This document shows positions 53,938 through 61,463 of a DNA stretch of 64,000 bases, piece by piece. The translations under genes and the position numbers were made by a program. Position 1 is the stretch's first letter; each line of letters begins with the position of its first letter. Source of the stretch: Candidatus Gastranaerophilales bacterium (GTDB lineage: Bacteria > Cyanobacteriota > Vampirovibrionia > Gastranaerophilales > Gastranaerophilaceae); assembly GCA_017402995.1 (NCBI GenBank), contig JAFQOV010000016.1, forward strand, positions 26,135-90,134. The letters are read 5' to 3'. Under the pieces are notes generated by a model. That model was not told where the DNA came from. It made no database searches and saw only the letters and a list, made by a program, of their open reading frames with translations.

Positions 53938-55092
53938 TTAAACTTTTGTTCTTGCTTTTGAAATTGAATTTTTCAAACCGTTCGCAAGGTCTTCTCTGCC
54001 AGATTGTTCATATATCTTTGTGACAGATTCTAAAAATTTCAAATTAGCTTCTTTTTTTGGCGCAACACTTTGTTGAACTTTTGGCGCGCTTTTTTGAATA
54101 TATGGACTTGAAAATGCCACTGGCTCCATTTTTGGACGTCTTGGAATGATTGTATTTTCCATTGGAATTTCGTCTGTATATTCTCTTTTAATTCTAATTA
54201 CTTCTTGATCTTTATATGGATTTTGAGTGCTTTTTTGATATTGATTTAGCGCAATACCTTGTGTCACAGGTGAAACATAGCTTGGTTTAATATTGTTTTG
54301 ATATTTATTTTGCAAATATGTTTGATATTTTTGATGAGCAAAATTCAAATGTTCTTGTGCAACTTTCAATGTTTCATTTCTATTTGAATTAGATTTTAAA
54401 TCATCATCAATATTTTTAGGCGTATAAAGGCTTCCAACCCCAATCAATGGTTCATCATCACCAGACATTTTGTTTGCAATTGATTTAATCACCATCAATA
54501 AAATTGCAAACAATGAAATTGCGATTAAGATGATACCCGCTGTGCCATCTTTCAAATATGAAAGTATAGAAGCGCTTAAATGAGTAAAGTTGAAAGAATT
54601 ATCGTCCCAATCTTGAATATCTTCTTGGTTTTCAAGGTCAAGCGTTGTTGTAGAGCGATACTCATTTATTGGACGGTTAATAACAATTTTTTTCTTTGGC
54701 ACTTGCGCTTCAAAAAAAGAATTAACAAAGATTAATTCAGTATTTTTAGCATTTTTACCTTCAACATAAATTCTGACTTTTGATTTATCTAACTGTTTAA
54801 CAACAACGTTATCGATATTTGTAACATCATCATAATATGTTGAAACATCATCAGATAAAACAGAGTTTTTAAGGTCAAAATATATGCTGTTATCGCTTTC
54901 TTGAACAACTTTATATGGAACAGTCAAAGTTGAATCAATGTTTAATTCAAAACCGTTTTTAATTTCTTTTGAATTTGAAATCACAACATTTGAAATTACG
55001 TTATCTTGCGCTAATGCTGGTGTTGTTAATAAAAAAGCAAACGCAGTAATTATGAATAATTTAAAATTTTGCAAATTGAAAGACTTAACCAT
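53938..55092 (-). CDS. Exported/anchored AMIN-like protein
   Basis: A 384-residue protein: signal peptide (about 1-27, LFIITAFAFLLTTPALAQ), an N-terminal beta-rich AMIN-like domain (about 30-140; NGFELNIDSTLTVPYKVVQESDNSIYFDLKNS, SKVRIYVEGKN), a second hydrophobic helix (about 180-203) and a Gln/Tyr/Pro-rich cytoplasmic or linker part. AMIN domains localise envelope complexes at peptidoglycan, for example in amidases and type IV pilus PilQ; no catalytic partner domain is fused here. The start is set at ATG 55092 after GGGAGAG; the upstream TTG is inside that site. Confidence 0.65.
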   Translation of the reverse strand: MVKSFNLQNFKLFIITAFAFLLTTPALAQDNVISNVVISNSKEIKNGFELNIDSTLTVPYKVVQESDNSIYFDLKNSVLSDDVSTYYDDVTNIDNVVVKQLDKSKVRIYVEGKNAKNTELIFVNSFFEAQVPKKKIVINRPINEYRSTTTLDLENQEDIQDWDDNSFNFTHLSASILSYLKDGTAGIILIAISLFAILLMVIKSIANKMSGDDEPLIGVGSLYTPKNIDDDLKSNSNRNETLKVAQEHLNFAHQKYQTYLQNKYQNNIKPSYVSPVTQGIALNQYQKSTQNPYKDQEVIRIKREYTDEIPMENTIIPRRPKMEPVAFSSPYIQKSAPKVQQSVAPKKEANLKFLESVTKIYEQSGREDLANGLKNSISKARTKV

Positions 55093-55200
55093 CTTAAAAA
55101 AATACTCTCCCAAAAAATTTATTGTCTATAACTAGATAATATTTGTTTTCTTAGCTAAAGACATTAATCTTTTGGTTGTATTTAATGGTTTTTTCTCAAT

Positions 55201-55674
55201 CTAAAGGTTAATTTTTTTAATTAAATCTGCCATTTCAATTGCACTTTGAGCACATTGAGCACCTTTGTTGCCCGCTTTTGTGCCTGCACGTTCAATTGCT
55301 TGTTCGATTGTATCGCAAGTTAATACACCAAACATCACAGGAACATTAGAATTCATTGAAACAGTAGCAATTCCTTTTGATAATTCAGCGCAAACATAAT
55401 CATAATGAGAAGTTGAACCTTTAATAATTGCACCAAGAGCAACAATTGCACTATATTTTTTTGATTCGGCAACTTTTTTTGCAATCATTGGAATTTCAAA
55501 CGCACCTGGAACATAAACAACGTCAATATTTTCTTCTTTAACGTTTAATCTTTTAAAGGTATCAACAGCGCCTTCTAGAAGTTTATTGCCGATAAAATCG
55601 TTAAATCTAGCAACAATAATGCAAAATTTATCTTGCTCGTTTGCGTAAAGTTTACCTTCAAAAGTATTCACCAT
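55201..55674 (-). CDS. ribH: 6,7-dimethyl-8-ribityllumazine synthase
   Basis: A 157-residue icosahedral lumazine synthase, the penultimate step of riboflavin synthesis. Seen: [51 protein letters not shown] with the catalytic His, and [34 protein letters not shown] precedes the ATG. It is isolated from other rib genes. A terminator-like hairpin lies about 60 nt upstream on the same strand, so attenuation is possible. Confidence 0.97.
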   Translation of the reverse strand: MVNTFEGKLYANEQDKFCIIVARFNDFIGNKLLEGAVDTFKRLNVKEENIDVVYVPGAFEIPMIAKKVAESKKYSAIVALGAIIKGSTSHYDYVCAELSKGIATVSMNSNVPVMFGVLTCDTIEQAIERAGTKAGNKGAQCAQSAIEMADLIKKINL

Positions 55675-55734
55675 GGTTCATCTCCTTATTTACATGGCAA
55701 ATATAACATGAAAAAGAAATTTTTTCATTAAAAT

Positions 55735-55762
55735 AAAAAACCTTTCTGATTTTTCAGAAAGG
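55735..55762 (-). terminator. Orphan Rho-independent terminator upstream of ribH
   Basis: A perfect 9-bp stem CCTTTCTGA/TCAGAAAGG (55741-55762) with a 4-nt loop, followed on the minus strand by six T (55740-55735). No minus-strand gene lies just upstream, so it must end a non-coding transcript, an antisense readthrough from 56939, or act as a ribH attenuator. Confidence 0.65.
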
Positions 55763-55880
55763 GGAAATTGATTTAATAGTTTGTGTGTTTAAAGTGTGTT
55801 CTCTCGTGTCTCGTGTTTTTTATTTTACTCTCATATATATAAAGTATATCTTCTAATATAAATTGCGTATATACTCTTTA

Positions 55881-55997
55881 TTTCTTAATATTTCTTAATC
55901 TAAATTTGAATTTTTGCCGTAATACCGCGCTTTTCGGCATGTTAAGAGATGTTAAGCAAATCTCAAAAAATGAAATTTAGGTTAATATTTCTTAATA
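55881..55997. promoter_or_regulatory. Three TTAAG doublets, HLR1-like arrangement
   Basis: Doublet A on the minus strand (TTAAG at 55898-55894 and 55888-55884, 10 bp apart), B on the plus strand (GTTAAGAG at 55941, GTTAAGCA at 55951), C on the minus strand (TTAAG 55995-55991, TTAAC 55985-55981). Two 8-bp direct repeats separated by 2 bp is the layout of the cyanobacterial HLR1 box bound by the OmpR-type regulator RpaB, though HLR1 has TTACA rather than TTAAG. Binding protein unknown here. Confidence 0.5.
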
Positions 55998-56022
55998 AAC
56001 CTCTTGAAAAACATGTTTTAGG

Positions 56023-56043
56023 GTGATATATTAAATATATCAC
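56023..56043. promoter_or_regulatory. Perfect 21-bp palindrome upstream of the sigma factor gene
   Basis: GTGATATATT-A-AATATATCAC: two exact 10-bp arms around one base. A dyad this long and exact suggests a dimeric repressor operator. It is 94 bp before the sigma factor start. Confidence 0.55.
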
Positions 56044-56136
56044 TTATATATATTCTCATTAAAAGTTAGTTGTTATTGGTAAATTCGGCTTAAAAGTATT
56101 TCTTTTGGGTCTAGTTTGTGTTGCAAAGGGGTATTT

Positions 56137-56937
56137 ATGATAAAAAATTTCAAAAAATTAAGCGCAAAAGAAGAAAACGAAATGATTTTAAGAGCAAAAC
56201 AAGGCGACATCTATGCTCGAAATTTAGTCATTGAAAACAATTTAGATTTAATTCAAAAAATTATTAATAAATCAATTACAAACACAACTCTAACCAACTC
56301 AGATTTGGTTCAAGAAGGGACTTTCGGGCTTGTTGTAGCAATTGAAAAGTTCGATTTAAATTTAGGCTTTAAATTTGCAACATATGCTTCTTGGTGGGTT
56401 AAACAAGCAATGTTTAAAGCAATTTCAGAACAATCTTATGCGCTCAATATTCCCGTTTATATTCAAGAAACAGTCTCAAGATACAATAAAATCAAGCAAG
56501 ATATGGAAAAAGAAGAGCAAAAAGAAGTGAAAAAAGAGGTTGTAGCAAAAAAAATGAAAATGGATACAGAAAAAATCGATACTTTTTTAAATGTTTTTAA
56601 CCGCGCAATGTCAATTGAACAAGGCACTTTAATGACAGGAAACAAAGAATTAACGCTATGTGAAATTATTGAAGACGAAAAACAAAACGTTGAGCGCGAA
56701 GTGATTGATATTGAATTAAAAAGAGATATCAAAAACGCACTAGAAAACCTTGCACAAAAAGAAAAAAATGTGATTATTCTTCGCTTTGGATTAGAAGACA
56801 ACAAAAAACAAACGCTTGAAGAAATTGGCGAAAGCTATGGCGTGACAAAAGAATGTATTAGACAAATTGAAAAAAGAGCGCTAAACAAATTGTGCCACAG
56901 CACAAATGCAAAAGCATTATGCGCATATTTAAGATAA
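56137..56937 (+). CDS. Alternative sigma-70 family RNA polymerase sigma factor
   Basis: A 266-residue group 2/3-like sigma factor. Region 2 (about 35-105) has SDLVQEGTFGLVVAIEKFDLNLGFKFATYASWWVKQAM. Region 3 is partly divergent (MEKEEQKEVKKEVVAKKMKM...). Region 4 (about 205-260) has EKNVIILRFGLEDNKKQTLEEIGESYGVTKECIRQIEKRAL. Region 1.1 is absent, so it is not the full primary sigma. The start is ATG 56137 after AAAGGGG; the frame's earlier ATG at 56116 has no site. The long upstream region with phased repeats implies tight regulation. Confidence 0.93.
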   Translation: MIKNFKKLSAKEENEMILRAKQGDIYARNLVIENNLDLIQKIINKSITNTTLTNSDLVQEGTFGLVVAIEKFDLNLGFKFATYASWWVKQAMFKAISEQSYALNIPVYIQETVSRYNKIKQDMEKEEQKEVKKEVVAKKMKMDTEKIDTFLNVFNRAMSIEQGTLMTGNKELTLCEIIEDEKQNVEREVIDIELKRDIKNALENLAQKEKNVIILRFGLEDNKKQTLEEIGESYGVTKECIRQIEKRALNKLCHSTNAKALCAYLR

Positions 56938-56938
56938 A

Positions 56939-57418
56939 TTATTTAATATATTTTTGCAAAAGTAATTTCTTTAAAGCCCTTGCTGTAATTGCTTCTGGCT
57001 CAAGCTCTAACAACCTATCCAAATAAACCAAGGCTTGCGAATAATTGCCCAACTTTTTCTGTGCCGAAGCCATCGCAAAAAGCGCATTAATGAATTTGTC
57101 GTCTAATTCAAGTGCGCGATTTAAGTCTTCGACCGCTTTTTCAATGTTTGGATTTTCAATATCTTTTCTTGTTAAAATAATTTCAGCGCGATTATAATAA
57201 GCATCACACATTTTGTCGTTAATCTGCAAAGCTTTTGTATAATCAAGCATTGCCTCATCATAATTTTTCATTGCTTGATGAACAACTGCACGATAAAAAT
57301 ATGAAATTTCCCAATCAGATTTGAGCTCAATTGACTTGTTAATGTTTTCCAAGGCAACATCTAAATCGCCATATTTAAGCTCATGTATTCCGTTATCAAG
57401 GTGTGTTTTATAGTCCAT
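56939..57418 (-). CDS. TPR-repeat protein
   Basis: A 159-residue protein made of about four TPR units (SWEISYFYRAVVHQAMKNYDEAMLDYTKALQ, MCDAYYNRAEIILTRKD, INALFAMASAQKKLGNYSQALVYLDRLLEL). Soluble, no signal peptide. It probably serves as an adaptor; the partner is unknown. The end is 2 nt from the convergent sigma factor gene. A perfect TATAAT ends 6 nt before the ATG and there is no Shine-Dalgarno. Confidence 0.78.
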   Translation of the reverse strand: MDYKTHLDNGIHELKYGDLDVALENINKSIELKSDWEISYFYRAVVHQAMKNYDEAMLDYTKALQINDKMCDAYYNRAEIILTRKDIENPNIEKAVEDLNRALELDDKFINALFAMASAQKKLGNYSQALVYLDRLLELEPEAITARALKKLLLQKYIK

Positions 57419-57424
57419 ATGTTA

Positions 57425-57430
57425 ATTATA
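57425..57430 (-). promoter_or_regulatory. -10 box predicting a leaderless mRNA for the TPR gene
   Basis: Minus-strand TATAAT (57430-57425), exactly 6 nt before the ATG at 57418. No clear -35 is seen; no ribosome-binding site. Confidence 0.5.
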
Positions 57431-57474
57431 TAACAATCATAATTTTTGAGGTAAAATTGAGATGAGGAGAAATT

Positions 57475-58203
57475 ATGGTTAAAAAATTTTCAAAAAATAT
57501 AAACCTAAATTATTCAGAACTTGATTGCAACTTGGCGCTAAAACCATCTATGCTTTTTCAAGAGCTACAAGACATTGCAAGCCAAAACGCAGATGACCTT
57601 GGGTTTGGTTTTTCATTTGTCAAAGAAAATAATTTGGCTTGGTATTTGTTAAAATATCATATGGAATTTAATTCTTATCCAAAAAATATTGAAAAAATGA
57701 CTCTTGAAACTCTTTCAAGAGGATATTCAAGAATGTTTGCTTTCCGTGATTTTTGGCTTTATAACAATGAAAATTTATTGGGCAAAATGACAAGCACATG
57801 GGCATTAATCAACAAATCAACAGGTGAAATTTTCCCATTTAAAAATGTCCCACAAAATGACAATTTTACTCCTTTTGAAAAACAAACTGACGATATGTCA
57901 TATAATAAAATTCCTTTGATTGAAAATGTCATGCGCGAAAAAACTTTTGAAGTTCGCTTTGAAGATATTGACGTGAATAAACATGCAAATAACTGTAACT
58001 ATATCATTTGGGCGCTTGAAACCTTGACTTTTGAAGAACGCACAAGAAAAATCAAAACTTTAGATGTTAACTATAAAAAAGAAATTACATATGGCGAAAC
58101 GGTTGTTTCACAAGTTGAAATCAAAGAAAATCAAACAAACCACGTTTTAAAAAATGCAAAAACAGATGATGTTTTGTGTAGTATTTTGGTTGAGTGGGAA
58201 TAG
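57475..58203 (+). CDS. Acyl-ACP thioesterase
   Basis: A 242-residue double hot-dog thioesterase of the bacterial/plant FatA-FatB type. N-terminal half: LNYSELDCNLALKPSMLFQELQDIASQNADDLGFG and NLAWYLLKYHMEF. C-terminal half: RFEDIDVNKHANNCNYIIWALE, with the Asn/His active-site pattern (NKHANNxxY). It releases free fatty acids from acyl carrier protein. GAGGAGAAAT precedes the ATG. Confidence 0.9.
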   Translation: MVKKFSKNINLNYSELDCNLALKPSMLFQELQDIASQNADDLGFGFSFVKENNLAWYLLKYHMEFNSYPKNIEKMTLETLSRGYSRMFAFRDFWLYNNENLLGKMTSTWALINKSTGEIFPFKNVPQNDNFTPFEKQTDDMSYNKIPLIENVMREKTFEVRFEDIDVNKHANNCNYIIWALETLTFEERTRKIKTLDVNYKKEITYGETVVSQVEIKENQTNHVLKNAKTDDVLCSILVEWE

Positions 58204-58282
58204 GGTTGGTTAAGTAAAAAAGGTTTTGTTTTTAAAGGCTTTATCCTTAATTTTTTATCAAAAGCTAAAGTCCACCCTGCTT

Positions 58283-58507
58283 CTAATCTTCAATTTTATT
58301 TATATTATCAGAAAATTTGTTTAAAAATCTAATCAAACGAATGGTTTCTTCATAAAGGTCGCAAATGGTATCGTTTAATTTTAACAACGTTAAATGCTGA
58401 GGGTGATTGTTGTTAACCTCTTTTTCTAATTGCTCTATGATTTCTGGTAAATCATTTGCTAATTCTTTTATAAATTGAATGTCATTTTCTATTTTTATTT
58501 TTAACAT
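58283..58507 (-). CDS. Small helical protein of unknown function
   Basis: A 74-residue, mostly helical, acidic protein (FIKELANDLPEIIEQLEKEVNNN; LNDTICDLYEETIRLIRFLNKF). No family recognised. It is divergent from the XRE gene at 58566 and shares the same short control region, so it may be a target or partner of that regulator. No clear Shine-Dalgarno. Confidence 0.5.
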   Translation of the reverse strand: MLKIKIENDIQFIKELANDLPEIIEQLEKEVNNNHPQHLTLLKLNDTICDLYEETIRLIRFLNKFSDNINKIED

Positions 58508-58527
58508 ATTTTAGCAGGGATATACTC

Positions 58528-58559
58528 CAGTAAAATTATGTTAACATACCCAGTAAGAT
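58528..58559 (+). promoter_or_regulatory. Direct-repeat promoter of the first XRE gene
   Basis: CAGTAAAAT at 58528 and CAGTAAGAT at 58551, 23 bp apart. The TAAGAT of the second copy (58554-58559) acts as a -10-like box ending 6 nt before the ATG at 58566. The same layout recurs at 58800. Confidence 0.55.
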
Positions 58560-58565
58560 ATGTAA

Positions 58566-58784
58566 ATGGAACTAGACGAATTTTATGCAAAAATAGCTAC
58601 CAAAATAAAATATTACAGGAAAATACAAGGGCTAACACAAGAAAAACTGTCTGAAAAAGCAGGAATAAGCGTAGACTATTTAGGAAAAATAGAAATATGT
58701 AAAAACAAACCTGGCATAATCACTATTTTTAAAATTGTTAAAGCATTAAATATGACTTTTGCGGAATTTTTTATAGAAATGTAA
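58566..58784 (+). CDS. XRE-family HTH regulator 1
   Basis: A 72-residue single-domain Cro/C1-type HTH (about 10-65; IKYYRKIQGLTQEKLSEKAGISVDYLGKIE, then PGIITIFKIVKALNM). It shares 36 of 72 residues with the next gene and has no fused effector domain. No Shine-Dalgarno; a TAAGAT ends 6 nt before the ATG. Possible autoregulator acting at the CAGTAA(A/G)AT repeats. No toxin-like partner gene is visible. Confidence 0.85.
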   Translation: MELDEFYAKIATKIKYYRKIQGLTQEKLSEKAGISVDYLGKIEICKNKPGIITIFKIVKALNMTFAEFFIEM

Positions 58785-58799
58785 TTATGGATATATATC

Positions 58800-58831
58800 C
58801 AGTAAAATTATGTGATTAAATTCAGTAAGAT
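58800..58831 (+). promoter_or_regulatory. Direct-repeat promoter of the second XRE gene
   Basis: CAGTAAAAT at 58800 and CAGTAAGAT at 58823, again 23 bp apart and 15 nt from repeat start to start codon, as at 58528. TAAGAT (58826-58831) ends 6 nt before the GTG at 58838. Confidence 0.55.
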
Positions 58832-58837
58832 TTTTTT

Positions 58838-59056
58838 GTGGACTACAAAGAACAATATAAAAAACTAGGCAAACAAATAAAATTTCTTCGGGAACAAAAA
58901 CATTTAACCCAAGAAAAACTTGCGGAACGCGCAGAAATTAGCTTGGATTATTTAGGTAAAATTGAAGTTAACATTAATAATCCAGGGTTGATTACTATTT
59001 TCAAAATTGCCAATGCTCTTGAAGTTAAAGTCAAAGATTTATTTGATTTTGAATAA
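58838..59056 (+). CDS. XRE-family HTH regulator 2
   Basis: A 72-residue Cro/C1-type HTH (IKFLREQKHLTQEKLAERAEISLDYLGKIE), 50% identical to the preceding gene at the same length, without gaps. The start is GTG, with no Shine-Dalgarno. It lies 53 nt after XRE 1, and the promoter repeats are duplicated too, so the unit arose as a whole gene-plus-operator duplication. Confidence 0.85.
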   Translation: MDYKEQYKKLGKQIKFLREQKHLTQEKLAERAEISLDYLGKIEVNINNPGLITIFKIANALEVKVKDLFDFE

Positions 59057-59152
59057 AATGTTCTTTTTCTCTCGATTACCACAAAGGTGCTTCCAAACAA
59101 ATAGCATTGCATTTTCTCAATGAAAAAATTTGAAAACAATTAATTTAACATT

Positions 59153-59180
59153 AAAAAGCCCTTCAGTTGAAGGGCTTTTA
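59153..59180. terminator. Bidirectional terminator between XRE 2 and ftsZ
   Basis: AAAAGCCCTTC-AGTT-GAAGGGCTTTT: long symmetrical stem flanked by A-run and T-run, so it can end ftsZ (minus strand, stop at 59197) and the XRE transcript (plus strand). Confidence 0.85.
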
Positions 59181-59196
59181 AATATTTTCTTTAAAA

Positions 59197-60396
59197 TTAT
59201 AATCTATTTTTTGGATTTAAAAATTCAGGAATATCTAAAGAATTTCCAGAACTTGCAGGAGCTTGTTCTCTTGGTCTTTCTTCATTAACAGGCATTCCAA
59301 ATGGGAAAGAAGAAGAACTTGAACCCATTGTTGAAGTGTTAAAACCACCGAACAAACCAGCTGCAGATAATTTATTATCGCCAGATTGAGCAGATGTCAC
59401 TTCGCCATTTTTCAATTCAAAACCAGTTGCAATGATTGTGATTTGAATTTCGCCTTGAATTCTATCGTCAACAACCGCACCAAAGATAACTTCAGCATCT
59501 TCAGAAACTGCGTCGTGGATAACGCTTGCTGCTTCGTTAACTTCAAACAATGTCATATCTGGACCACCAGTAACGTTCATGATGATACCAGTTGCGCCAT
59601 TGATTGATGTTTCAAGAAGTTTTGAATCAATTGCTAATTTAGCAGCTTCTAATGCTCTACCTTCGCCAGATGATTTACCAATACCCATCAATGCAGAACC
59701 AGAAGATTGCATGATTGTTTTAACGTCAGCAAAGTCAACGTTGATTAAACCGCCAACTAAGATGATATCTGAAATGCCTTGAACACCACATAATAAAACT
59801 TCGTCTACAACAGAGAAAGCATCTTTAAATGTAGTTCTTCTTTCAACAACTTCCATCAATTTATCGTTAGGGATAACGATTAGGGCGTCAACGTTTTCTT
59901 TTAATTTTTCCAACCCAGCTAAAGCTTGAGCTAAACGTTTTTTACCTTCAAATTTGAAAGGTTTTGTAACAACACCGATAGTCAATGCGCCCATTTCTTT
60001 TGCAATTTTAGCAACAACCGGAGCAGCACCTGTACCTGTTCCGCCACCCATACCAGCAGTAACGAAAACCATATCGGCGCTATCAAGTGCAACTGTGATA
60101 TCTTCTCTTGATTCTTCTGCGGCTTTTTCACCAACTGAAGGGTTGCCACCAGCACCAAGACCATTTGTTAATTTGGTACCAAGTTGAACTTTTCTTGGAG
60201 CGCTAGACATTTCCAAAACTTGAGCGTCTGTATTCATTGCCCAAAATTCAACGCCACTTAAGCCAGATGCAATCATTCGGTTAACAGCGTTTCCGCCACC
60301 GCCACCAACACCGACTACTTTAATATTAGCGTTTGTTGCAAACCTTGGATATTCTGAAGGTTGTCTATCGTAATTATCTAGTTTGAATTTGTCCAC
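59197..60396 (-). CDS. ftsZ: Cell division protein FtsZ
   Basis: A 399-residue tubulin-like GTPase forming the Z ring. GTP-binding [18 protein letters not shown] and the tubulin signature [21 protein letters not shown]7 loop region [11 protein letters not shown]; after a short Ser/Gly-rich linker comes the conserved C-terminal peptide (LDIPEFL), which binds FtsA/ZipA-type partners. The start is GTG at 60396, preceded by GAGGG. It is separated from the murC-ftsQ cluster by about 10 kb, and no ftsA is adjacent. Confidence 0.98.
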   Translation of the reverse strand: MDKFKLDNYDRQPSEYPRFATNANIKVVGVGGGGGNAVNRMIASGLSGVEFWAMNTDAQVLEMSSAPRKVQLGTKLTNGLGAGGNPSVGEKAAEESREDITVALDSADMVFVTAGMGGGTGTGAAPVVAKIAKEMGALTIGVVTKPFKFEGKKRLAQALAGLEKLKENVDALIVIPNDKLMEVVERRTTFKDAFSVVDEVLLCGVQGISDIILVGGLINVDFADVKTIMQSSGSALMGIGKSSGEGRALEAAKLAIDSKLLETSINGATGIIMNVTGGPDMTLFEVNEAASVIHDAVSEDAEVIFGAVVDDRIQGEIQITIIATGFELKNGEVTSAQSGDNKLSAAGLFGGFNTSTMGSSSSSFPFGMPVNEERPREQAPASSGNSLDIPEFLNPKNRL

Positions 60397-60712
60397 TTAT
60401 TCGCCCTCTTATTTTATCTTTAATCTAACTATATTTTAAAAATTTTTATATGTAAAGAATTTATACTTAAAGTATGCGCTAAATTTAACATAAATTCAAA
60501 TTTGAAAGCGAAAGCTATGTATAATGCGAGTTTACGTTAAGCAAGCGAAGCGAAACCAAAAAACCATTCTTTCTTTCATGTCTTTTCAAAAAACAAAAAA
60601 TGCTATATAATTTTATAAAGTAAACTTTTGTAAACAATAGACAAATTTTTTGTCACTTTCTTTTGTTCACATGACTTTACGATATCGAACACACCAAAAT
60701 TTTGAGGTTAAA
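60397..60712. other. 316-bp AT-rich intergenic region upstream of ftsZ
   Basis: No ORF with a start signal. It should hold the ftsZ promoter (minus strand) and that of the gene at 60713. A short GTTAAGCAAGCGAAGCGAAAC stretch (60535-60555) is GC-richer and recalls the CGCTTCGCTT words of the repeat islands in reverse orientation. No conserved RNA or operator was recognised. Confidence 0.45.
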
Positions 60713-61024
60713 ATGAACTTAAAAAATTCCAAATTGGTTAGAACGCTAAAAGACATAAGCCCAAGGCTTAAGTGGGCAATGTTTTCAAAGCTTCAAGATT
60801 GTAAAATCGCCTCTCGATATATTGATTATTTAATTCCTGAACAAAAAGAAATTAATAAAGATAACGAAAAGCTTGAACAAATGGTCAGAGATACTTTGAT
60901 TAAAGAATTTTCACCAAAAATCAAAGACATGAAATCTTTTGAACTGTTAGTTGACGCTACAGTTCACAATATCAAACAAAAACAGCTCAAATCAATGGGC
61001 GGTTGGGAAGATATCGAACTTTAA
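60713..61024 (+). CDS. Small basic protein of unknown function
   Basis: A 103-residue Lys-rich, helical protein (SKLVRTLKDISPRLKWAMFSKLQDCKIASRYIDYLIPEQKEINKDNEKLEQMVRDTLIKEF...). No family recognised. GAGGTTAAA precedes the ATG at 60713; the upstream frame extension lacks a site. It ends at a bidirectional terminator. Confidence 0.55.
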   Translation: MNLKNSKLVRTLKDISPRLKWAMFSKLQDCKIASRYIDYLIPEQKEINKDNEKLEQMVRDTLIKEFSPKIKDMKSFELLVDATVHNIKQKQLKSMGGWEDIEL

Positions 61025-61050
61025 TTAATTAAAAAAAATAATTTTAAAAT

Positions 61051-61081
61051 AAAAAAACCCGAAGATTTCTTCGGGTTTTTT
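61051..61081. terminator. Bidirectional terminator between convergent genes
   Basis: AACCCGAAG-ATTT-CTTCGGGTT flanked by seven A and six T: a perfect stem serving both the plus-strand gene ending at 61024 and the minus-strand gene ending at 61101. Confidence 0.9.
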
Positions 61082-61100
61082 GGATAAACATATTTTTGTC

Positions 61101-61463
61101 TTATGAACTGAAAGACATTAACGCTTTTACTGAACGAGCTGTATCTTGAACTTCTTTTTCTGAGTGCATATTGATTGTGTCATCAAGAATTTTAATTGCT
61201 TCTTCTTTATCTTTTAAAGCTAAAAGTTCATTGATTGCGCACATTGCAACTCTTGCAGAAAGGTCATTGATACCTTTGCCTTTGTTAACAATCATGATTT
61301 CCAAAGCTTCGTGTGTATTTTTTCTGATTAAAGCTTTGCTTGTCATTTCTCTAATTTCATCAATTGGGCAATTTGTGCCTAGTTCGTTTAAAACTTGGAT
61401 TGATTCTTCATCTTTGTGTTTTCCAAGAGCTTCAATAATATTTCTTACTCTTTTATTATTCAT
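61101..61463 (-). CDS. HEAT-like small protein
   Basis: A 120-residue helical protein with two HEAT-like units (ALGKHKDEESIQVLNELGTNCPIDEIREMTSKALIRK; ARVAMCAINELLALKDKEEAIKILDDTI). Probably a protein-contact module; the role is unknown. Its ATG overlaps the stop of the upstream gene by one base (TAATG) and follows AAGGAG with 8-nt spacing, so 61463 is chosen over 61487. Confidence 0.65.
   Translation of the reverse strand: MNNKRVRNIIEALGKHKDEESIQVLNELGTNCPIDEIREMTSKALIRKNTHEALEIMIVNKGKGINDLSARVAMCAINELLALKDKEEAIKILDDTINMHSEKEVQDTARSVKALMSFSS

Larger units (their letters stand above)
55763..56136. other. 374-bp regulatory region between ribH and the sigma factor gene
   Basis: No ORF. It holds three 10-bp-phased TTAAG doublets (55881-55900, 55941-55960, 55981-55997), a GCCG/CGGC dyad (about 55916-55938), a perfect 21-bp palindrome (56023-56043), tandem CACGAGA words (about 55803-55815 as TCTCGTG) and very AT-rich sequence. 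This is far more structure than other promoters in the window. Confidence 0.6.

Noticed and set aside
55675..55800. Flavin (FMN) riboswitch before ribH
   Set aside because: The conserved RFN blocks (AGGGTGAAATTCCC-type) are not present on the ribH strand; only a simple terminator hairpin is seen.
58528..58831. CRISPR-like array from the spaced CAGTAA repeats
   Set aside because: Only two pairs of 9-bp words in promoter position before two paralogous genes; no repeat-spacer regularity.
58283..59056. Toxin-antitoxin module around the XRE genes
   Set aside because: The XRE proteins fit antitoxins in size, but the divergent 74-residue protein has no toxin signature, and the genes are not overlapping or coupled.
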